From Lysobacteraceae bacterium (GTDB taxonomy: Bacteria > Pseudomonadota > Gammaproteobacteria > Xanthomonadales > Xanthomonadaceae), in NCBI GenBank assembly GCA_004173415.1, contig SEHC01000070.1:1-19688 (forward strand): a stretch of 19,688 bases of DNA, given 5' to 3'. Numbering within the stretch: position 1 is the first letter of the stretch; the number at the start of each line of letters is the position of its first letter. The notes beneath the pieces were generated by a model. It saw nothing but the letters and a program-made list of their open reading frames with translations, was not told the DNA's origin and searched no databases. The translations under genes were made by a program, and so were the position numbers. This document shows positions 15,293-19,688 of this stretch, piece by piece.

Positions 15293-16132
15293 TCATGCGC
15301 GCAGCGCGGCCGCGTGGTGGGCGATGTGCTCGCCGATGAAGCTGGCGATGAAGTAGTAGCTGTGGTCGTAACCCGGCCGCAGGCGCAGGTCGAGTGGATG
15401 CCCGGCGGCGGCGCAGGCGGCCTGCAGCAACTCCGGCTGCAACTGGCTGGCGAGGAATTCGTCGGCCTCGCCCTGGTCGATGCGCAAGGGCAGGCGTTCG
15501 CTGGCGCCGGCGACCAGCGCGGTCGCGTCCCAGGCCTTCCACGCATCCCGGTCCTCGCCCAGGTAGGCCGTGAACGCCTTCTCGCCCCACGGCACCTGCG
15601 ACGGGGCGACGATCGGGGAGAACGCCGACACGCTGCGGTAGCGGCCCGGGTTCTTCAACGCGATGACCAGCGCGCCATGGCCGCCCATGGAGTGGCCGCT
15701 GATGGCGCGCGCGTCGCTGGCGGACGGATCGGCTTCGACCCACGCCGGCAGCTCATCGACGAGGTAGTCGTACATGCGGTAGTGCCTGGACCACGGTTCC
15801 CGGGTCGCGTTGACATAGAAGCCCGCGCCCTGGCCGAGGTCGTAGCCCTCGGCGTCGGCCACGCCTTCGCCGCGCGGGCTGGTGTCCGGCGCGACCACGA
15901 TGACGCCGTGTTCGGCCGCGTAGCGCTGCGCCCCCGCCTTGCCGATGAAGTTCTGCTCGGTGCAGGTCAGCCCGGACAGCCAGTACAGCACCGGGCAAGG
16001 GCCTGCGGCCGCCTGCGGCGGGAAGTACACGCCCACGGTCATGTCGCAGTCGAGCACCTCCGAGCGGTGGCGGTAGACGTCCTGCCAGCCGCCGAAGCAG
16101 GCGCGATGTTCGAGTCGTTCGGTCTTGCCCAT
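15293..16132 (-). CDS. frmB: S-formylglutathione hydrolase
   Basis: A 279-residue esterase-D-like cytosolic enzyme that hydrolyses S-formylglutathione to formate and glutathione, the last step of glutathione-dependent formaldehyde oxidation. The nucleophile elbow is SGHSMGGHGAL with Ser148; the probable acid is Asp224 (GEADEFL) and the base His257 (YDHSYYF). LYWLSGLTCTEQNF and APDTSPRG are classical family motifs. Length is normal. The start at 16132 is supported by GGAGA on the minus strand 6 bases upstream. It lies 46 bases downstream of the dehydrogenase, as the last gene of an frmRAB operon, so it is probably repressed by FrmR. No defect is seen. Confidence 0.95.
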   Translation of the reverse strand: MGKTERLEHRACFGGWQDVYRHRSEVLDCDMTVGVYFPPQAAAGPCPVLYWLSGLTCTEQNFIGKAGAQRYAAEHGVIVVAPDTSPRGEGVADAEGYDLGQGAGFYVNATREPWSRHYRMYDYLVDELPAWVEADPSASDARAISGHSMGGHGALVIALKNPGRYRSVSAFSPIVAPSQVPWGEKAFTAYLGEDRDAWKAWDATALVAGASERLPLRIDQGEADEFLASQLQPELLQAACAAAGHPLDLRLRPGYDHSYYFIASFIGEHIAHHAAALRA

Positions 16133-16178
16133 CTCGGTCTCCGGCGGCAGCGGCCAGGGCCGCGCCGCTGCGTGCGGC

Positions 16179-17288
16179 TCAGTAATGGATGACGCTGCGG
16201 ATCGACTTGCCTTCGTGCATCAGGTCGAAGGCTTCGTTGATCCCTTCCAGGCCCATGGTGTGGGTGACGAACGGGGCCAGCTGGATGTCGCCCTTCATCG
16301 CGTCCTCGACCATGCCTGGCAACTGGGTGCGGCCCTTGACCCCGCCGAAGGCGGTGCCCATCCACTTGCGCCCGGTGACCAGCTGGAACGGGCGGGTCGA
16401 GATTTCCTGGCCCGCGCCGGCCACGCCGATGATCACCGACTGGCCCCAGCCGCGGTGCGCGCACTCCAGCGCCGCGCGCATCACGTTGACGTTGCCGATG
16501 CACTCGAACGAATGGTCCACGCCCCAGCCGGTCATCTCCACGATGACCTGCTGGATCGGCTTGTCGTGGTCCTTCGGATTGACCACGTCGGTGGCGCCCA
16601 TGTCCCGGGCCATGTCGAATTTCGAAGGATTGGTGTCGATGGCGATGATGCGCCCGGCCCTGGCCTGGCGCGCGCCCTGGATCACCGCCAGGCCGATGCC
16701 GCCGAGGCCGAACACCGCGACCGAATCGCCCGCCTGGACCTTGGCCGTGTTGTGCACCGCGCCGATCCCGGTGGTCACCCCGCAGCCCAGCAGGCAGACC
16801 TGTTCGGGATTGGCCTGCGGATTGATCTTGGCCAGCGACACTTCGGCCACCACCGTGTATTCGCTGAAGGTGGAGCAGCCCATGTAGTGGTAGATGGGCT
16901 GGCCGTTGTAACTGAAGCGGGTGGTGCCGTCGGGCATCACGCCCTTCCCCTGGGTGGCTCGAACGGCCACGCACAGGTTGGTCTTGCCCGATCTGCAGAA
17001 CTCGCATTCGCGGCACTCGGCGGTGTACAGCGGGATCACGTGGTCGCCGGGCGCCACGCTGGTCACGCCTTCGCCGACCTCGACCACGATGCCGGCGCCT
17101 TCATGGCCGAGCACCGCGGGGAACAGGCCTTCGGGGTCGTCGCCGGACAGGGTGAAGGCATCGGTGTGGCAGACCCCGGTATGGGTGATCCTGACCAGCA
17201 CCTCGCCCTTGCGCGGCGGGGCGACGTCGATCTCGACGATGCGCAGGGGTTCGCCTGCGGCGAAGGCGACGGCGGCACGTGATTTCAT
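16179..17288 (-). CDS. frmA: S-(hydroxymethyl)glutathione dehydrogenase (class III ADH)
   Basis: A 369-residue zinc alcohol dehydrogenase of class III. It oxidises S-hydroxymethylglutathione, the adduct of formaldehyde and glutathione, to S-formylglutathione with NAD, and usually also reduces S-nitrosoglutathione. Catalytic zinc ligands: Cys40 (THTGVCHTD), His62-Glu63 (GHEGAG), and a later Cys in LLGCGVTTG. Structural zinc: Cys92, 95, 98 and 106 (ECRECEFCRSGKTNLC). The nucleotide-binding motif is FGLGGIGLAVIQGAR, with an acidic strand end in IAIDTN. Length equals the usual 369. The start at 17288 has AGGAGA 7 bases upstream; the frame is open further up to 17519, but that would overlap frmR and adds residues foreign to the family. 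Operon frmR-frmA-frmB; full length. Confidence 0.96.
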   Translation of the reverse strand: MKSRAAVAFAAGEPLRIVEIDVAPPRKGEVLVRITHTGVCHTDAFTLSGDDPEGLFPAVLGHEGAGIVVEVGEGVTSVAPGDHVIPLYTAECRECEFCRSGKTNLCVAVRATQGKGVMPDGTTRFSYNGQPIYHYMGCSTFSEYTVVAEVSLAKINPQANPEQVCLLGCGVTTGIGAVHNTAKVQAGDSVAVFGLGGIGLAVIQGARQARAGRIIAIDTNPSKFDMARDMGATDVVNPKDHDKPIQQVIVEMTGWGVDHSFECIGNVNVMRAALECAHRGWGQSVIIGVAGAGQEISTRPFQLVTGRKWMGTAFGGVKGRTQLPGMVEDAMKGDIQLAPFVTHTMGLEGINEAFDLMHEGKSIRSVIHY

Positions 17289-17295
17289 CGTTGAA

Positions 17296-17301
17296 TCTCC
17301 T
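17296..17301 (-). promoter_or_regulatory. RBS deciding the frmA start
   Basis: On the minus strand AGGAGA lies 7 bases before the ATG at 17288, ruling out the longer open frame that runs back through frmR. Confidence 0.75.
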
Positions 17302-17316
17302 GCATTTGAATGGGCT

Positions 17317-17332
17317 GGCGGCCGCGGCCGCC
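17317..17332. repeat. 16-bp perfect GC palindrome between frmR and frmA
   Basis: GGCGGCCGCGGCCGCC is identical to its own reverse complement. It sits in the 56-base gap between frmR and frmA, upstream of the frmA ribosome site. In RNA it could form a strong small hairpin that tunes frmA expression relative to frmR, or it may only mark RNA processing. No second FrmR-type operator is seen here. Confidence 0.45.
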
Positions 17333-17344
17333 GGATTGAAGGGC

Positions 17345-17620
17345 TTACTTGAGGTAGGAGCGCACCAGCCCGGTCATTTCCCGGACCCGTGCCTCGCGTT
17401 CGGCCACCGACCGGGCCGCTTCGCCGAATTGTTCGCGGATGTGCGCTTCCATCACTTCGGACATCAGGCCGTTGACCGCGCCGCGGATGGCCGCGATCTG
17501 CTGCAGCACCGCGGCGCAATCGGCGCCGCCCTCGAGCGCGCGATCCAGCGCCTCGGCCTGGCCGCGGATCCGGCGCACGCGGGCCTGCACCTTCTTCTTT
17601 TCAGGGAGCGAATGCGGCAT
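17345..17620 (-). CDS. frmR: Formaldehyde-sensing repressor FrmR (CsoR/RcnR family)
   Basis: A 91-residue all-helical repressor of the DUF156/CsoR family. The residues that define the formaldehyde sensor are present: Pro2 (after Met removal, the N-terminal amine), Cys35 (GADCAAVLQQ) and His60 (EVMEAHIRE). The sequence KKKVQARVRRIRGQAEAL and IAAIRGAVNGLMSEVMEAHI track E. coli FrmR closely, from memory. In FrmR, formaldehyde crosslinks Pro2 to Cys35 and releases DNA. The length is right. The gene is first in the frmRAB operon, and a typical CsoR/RcnR-type operator overlaps its promoter, so it should repress itself and frmAB. His3 is also present, as in some metal-binding RcnR relatives, so residual nickel or cobalt response is possible; the neighbours argue strongly for formaldehyde. 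Confidence 0.94.
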   Translation of the reverse strand: MPHSLPEKKKVQARVRRIRGQAEALDRALEGGADCAAVLQQIAAIRGAVNGLMSEVMEAHIREQFGEAARSVAEREARVREMTGLVRSYLK

Positions 17621-17646
17621 GCGGGCGCCTGCGACAGCCGGGATGG

Positions 17647-17663
17647 ATACTCAGGGGGAGTAT
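17647..17663 (-). promoter_or_regulatory. FrmR operator overlapping the frm -10 box
   Basis: On the plus strand ATACTC-AGGGG-GAGTAT is a 6-base inverted repeat with a G-tract. It fits the published RcnR/FrmR-type pattern TACT-N7(G-rich)-AGTA. On the minus strand it includes most of TATACT (17659-17664), a good -10 element, 27 bases or more upstream of the frmR ATG at 17620. Binding there would block the promoter of frmRAB. Confidence 0.75.
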
Positions 17664-17717
17664 AGCTGAAATGCCGGGTTCACTGCCCCGCCCCGTCAGG
17701 CGCGCCGCGCTCGCCGA

Positions 17718-19055
17718 CTACTTCACCTGCTTGCCGTGCTTGAGCACGATGTCCACGCGCTGCAGCAGCGCGACCTGCTTCAGCACGTCGCCCTTCACCG
17801 CGATGATGTCGGCGTACTTGCCCTCGGTGATGCTGCCGTAGTCCTTGTCCGCCTTCATCGCCACCGCCGGCCAGTAGGTCGCCGCGCGGATCGCGTCGAT
17901 GGCCGGCACGCCAAGCTGGTTGACCCACACGTCCAGCTCGTTCCAGGTACTGCCGCTGTGGAACTTCATCGGGATGCCGGAGTCGGTGCCGACCAGCAGC
18001 ATCACGCCGTTCTCGCGCAGCTGCTGGAACTTGCGCTGCAGGGTAGGCCAGCGCTGCGGGGTCTGCTGGAAATAGCTGATCCGCTCGGGATGCCGCAGCG
18101 ACTGGCGGATGTCGGCCACGATCTCCGGGGTCAGGCCCAGGTGCCAGTCGCTGCCGTCGATGAACTCGTGGTTCTTCACCGTGTACGGGAAGTTGTACAG
18201 GCCCTCGATGGTCGGGGTCCAGAACAGCGGCCCCGCCGACATGTTGGCGGTGCGTTCGCGCAGCGCGTCGATCACGTCCTGCGGGTACTCCGGTGCGGCG
18301 GCCAGCCCGGTGTGCTCGAAGCAGTCGATCCCGGCCTTGAGCCCGCGGCGGATCTCCTCGGGGCGATGGGCGTGGGCGACCACCGGCAGGCCATGCTTGT
18401 GCGCCTCCTCGACGATGGCGGCGATTTCCGCGTCGCTCATCTGGTCCTGGTCGATCAGCTTGATCGTGTCCACGCCGGCCTGGGCGAGCCGGCGCACCTT
18501 GGCCCGTGCGTCGGCGGGCGAGTCGACGCCCCAACGGAACTGCTCGGTGCCGGGATACGCCTTCTTCTGGATGAAGGGACCGGAGACGAACAGGGTCGGC
18601 CCGGCCATCTGGCCGCGGTTGATCGCGTCGCGCACGGCGATGCTTTCCTCCAGCGGCCCGCCGAGGTCGCGCGCGCCGGTGACCCCGGCCATCAGCAACT
18701 GCCGTGCGGAGGCCGGCATGATCACCTCGCCGAACTGCGGCGGATAGGTCTTGTCCCAGTGCGCGTAGTCCGCATGCCCGTTGAGCATCAGGTGTACGTG
18801 CATGTCCCACAGCCCGGGCAGCACGGTCATGCCCTCGGTGGAGATGACCCTGGCATCGGCGGGCACCGCCAGGCTGCCGAGCGTGCCCACCGCGACGATT
18901 CGCGCGTCTTCGATCAGGATCACGCTGTTGCGGATCGGGTCGCTGAGGGTTCCATCGACCAGGGTGCCGCCGACCAGGGCGGTGCGCTCCACCGCCTGCG
19001 CGGCCGGAGCGAGCGCAAGCAGGACCAACAGGCAGAAGCCGTGCAATCGCATCAT
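17718..19055 (-). CDS. Secreted amidohydrolase (imidazolonepropionase-like)
   Basis: A 445-residue metal-dependent amidohydrolase with a signal peptide (about 1-21, LVLLALAPAAQA). The metal-binding set is complete: His86 and His88 (GLWDMHVHL), Lys199 (DTIKLID, candidate carbamylated lysine), His228/His230 (VVAHAHR), His248 (CFEHTG) and Asp358 (VGTDSG). The C-terminal ITEGKYADIIAVKGDVL is the usual ending. Related periplasmic enzymes act on prolidyl peptides or cyclic amides, but the substrate here cannot be told. ATG at 19055, immediately followed by a second ATG, with a weak GGGGG site upstream. It is 41 bases after gshA on the same strand and could be read from the same transcript. A separate lineage from the 8649-11356 pair, and without visible defects. 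Confidence 0.9.
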   Translation of the reverse strand: MMRLHGFCLLVLLALAPAAQAVERTALVGGTLVDGTLSDPIRNSVILIEDARIVAVGTLGSLAVPADARVISTEGMTVLPGLWDMHVHLMLNGHADYAHWDKTYPPQFGEVIMPASARQLLMAGVTGARDLGGPLEESIAVRDAINRGQMAGPTLFVSGPFIQKKAYPGTEQFRWGVDSPADARAKVRRLAQAGVDTIKLIDQDQMSDAEIAAIVEEAHKHGLPVVAHAHRPEEIRRGLKAGIDCFEHTGLAAAPEYPQDVIDALRERTANMSAGPLFWTPTIEGLYNFPYTVKNHEFIDGSDWHLGLTPEIVADIRQSLRHPERISYFQQTPQRWPTLQRKFQQLRENGVMLLVGTDSGIPMKFHSGSTWNELDVWVNQLGVPAIDAIRAATYWPAVAMKADKDYGSITEGKYADIIAVKGDVLKQVALLQRVDIVLKHGKQVK

Positions 19056-19096
19056 GGTGTGCCCCCGTGAAAGGGGTCCAGACTACAACAGTGCGA

Positions 19097-19688
19097 TCAG
19101 TAGGCGAATTCGCCGAACACGTGGTCGATATCGCCCTTCCATTGGCCATGGAACAGCGCCAGCTTGCGCTCGGCGGCGGTCTCGTTGGCTTCGGTGAACT
19201 CGATCAACGGATCGAGGAAGCCGGTTTCGTCGGCGCCCTTGCCGTTGAGCACGGCGCGGCGCCTGAGGCCGTCGGCCGAGATCCTCAGCGCCGCGGCGGC
19301 CAGGTCGCGCACGCTGCCCCAGTCGGTCATCGTCGGCAGGGCGCCGGGCAACGCAGGCAGGCGGCCCGCCATGAAATCGCGGAAGCTCTGCCCCGAGCAG
19401 TCGATGTACTCGCCGTTGCGATAGCTGAAGTACATGGGCACGTCGAGCAGGTAGTCGACGTAGCGCTCGTAACCAAAGCCCTGCTCGAACACGAAGTCGA
19501 GCATGCCGGTGCGGTCCGGATCGGTATCGGTCCAGATATGCGAGCGGTAGCTCAGGTAGCCGTTCGGCTTGCCTTCGGTGAACGGCGAGTCGGCGAACAG
19601 CGCGGTGGCGATCGGCTGCAGCGCCAGCGACACGCGGAACTTCTGCACCATGTCCGCTTCGCTGGAGAAATCCAGGTTGACCTGCACC
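19097..19688 (-). CDS. gshA: Glutamate-cysteine ligase, plant/xanthomonad type (partial, internally shortened)
   Basis: C-terminal part of the first enzyme of glutathione synthesis; the gene continues past the window edge (frame open to VQVNLDFS). Segments present include SLALQPIATALFADSPFTEG, SYRSHIWTDTDPDRTGML, FGYERYVDYLLDVPMYF and, at the end, ADETGFLDPL and GDIDHVFGEFAY, all typical of plant/proteobacterial GCL from memory. Between PTMTDW and GSVRDLAAAAL (19318/19319) the family normally has about 75-80 residues, including the very conserved FPEVRLK-LEMRGAD-GPW-RLCALPAFWVGLLYD core. These are absent in all frames; the frame is kept. As written, the enzyme should be inactive. The stop is TGA at 19097-19099; the C-terminus is intact. 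The third amidohydrolase gene lies 41 bases downstream. Confidence 0.9.
   Translation of the reverse strand, partial: VQVNLDFSSEADMVQKFRVSLALQPIATALFADSPFTEGKPNGYLSYRSHIWTDTDPDRTGMLDFVFEQGFGYERYVDYLLDVPMYFSYRNGEYIDCSGQSFRDFMAGRLPALPGALPTMTDWGSVRDLAAAALRISADGLRRRAVLNGKGADETGFLDPLIEFTEANETAAERKLALFHGQWKGDIDHVFGEFAY

Noticed and set aside
16179..17519. N-terminally extended frmA (446 residues)
   Set aside because: The extension overlaps frmR and has no relation to class III alcohol dehydrogenases; AGGAGA points to 17288.

Overview
The window is about 70% GC, has almost no non-coding space, and reads as a chromosomal segment of a Lysobacteraceae/Xanthomonadaceae gammaproteobacterium (Lysobacter, Luteimonas, Pseudoxanthomonas or Stenotrophomonas type). 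The evidence is the plant-type glutamate-cysteine ligase, the short type of AMP nucleosidase, the tandem amidohydrolase pair, a leaderless-looking start, and a G(T/C)AGGAGCGA(T/C) repeat ending in a GCGAC-GCAA-GTCGC hairpin, which resembles intergenic repeats of that family. The genus is inference. No tRNA, rRNA, CRISPR array, insertion sequence or phage gene was seen.

Layout, left to right. Bases 1-6039 (+): the 3' part of a ClsA-like cardiolipin synthase, a YdhS-like FAD/NAD(P)-binding protein, and a 1147-residue hybrid histidine kinase with a sodium:solute-symporter-like sensor. Bases 6176-8535 (-): an AMP nucleosidase reading frame whose stop overlaps the start of a TonB-C-terminal-domain protein, then a MEST/PEG1-like alpha/beta hydrolase. 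Bases 8649-11356 (+): two translationally coupled secreted amidohydrolase-family proteins, the second without the HxH metal motif. Bases 11372-12947 (-): a 7TM-DISM diguanylate cyclase with a broken GGDEF domain. Bases 13171-15216 (+): DegV protein, a small hypothetical, and a Dph6-like PP-loop ATPase whose stop codon lies in the repeat. Bases 15293-17620 (-): a complete frmRAB formaldehyde-detoxification operon with a recognisable FrmR/RcnR-type operator. Bases 17718-19688 (-): a third secreted amidohydrolase and the 3' part of gshA.

The most striking observation is that three genes have clean internal losses of conserved sequence with normal sequence on both sides: AMP nucleosidase (about 50 residues, frame kept), the diguanylate cyclase (about 80 bases including the GG(D/E)EF signature, frame lost) and gshA (about 75-80 residues, frame kept). 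Three such losses in about 11 kb of otherwise intact genes suggest either a systematic assembly/consensus artefact or a real deletion process. The functional consequence would be notable: frmAB needs glutathione, while the gshA copy here looks unable to make its precursor. Sizes of the missing pieces come from remembered family sequences, not from an alignment run here.
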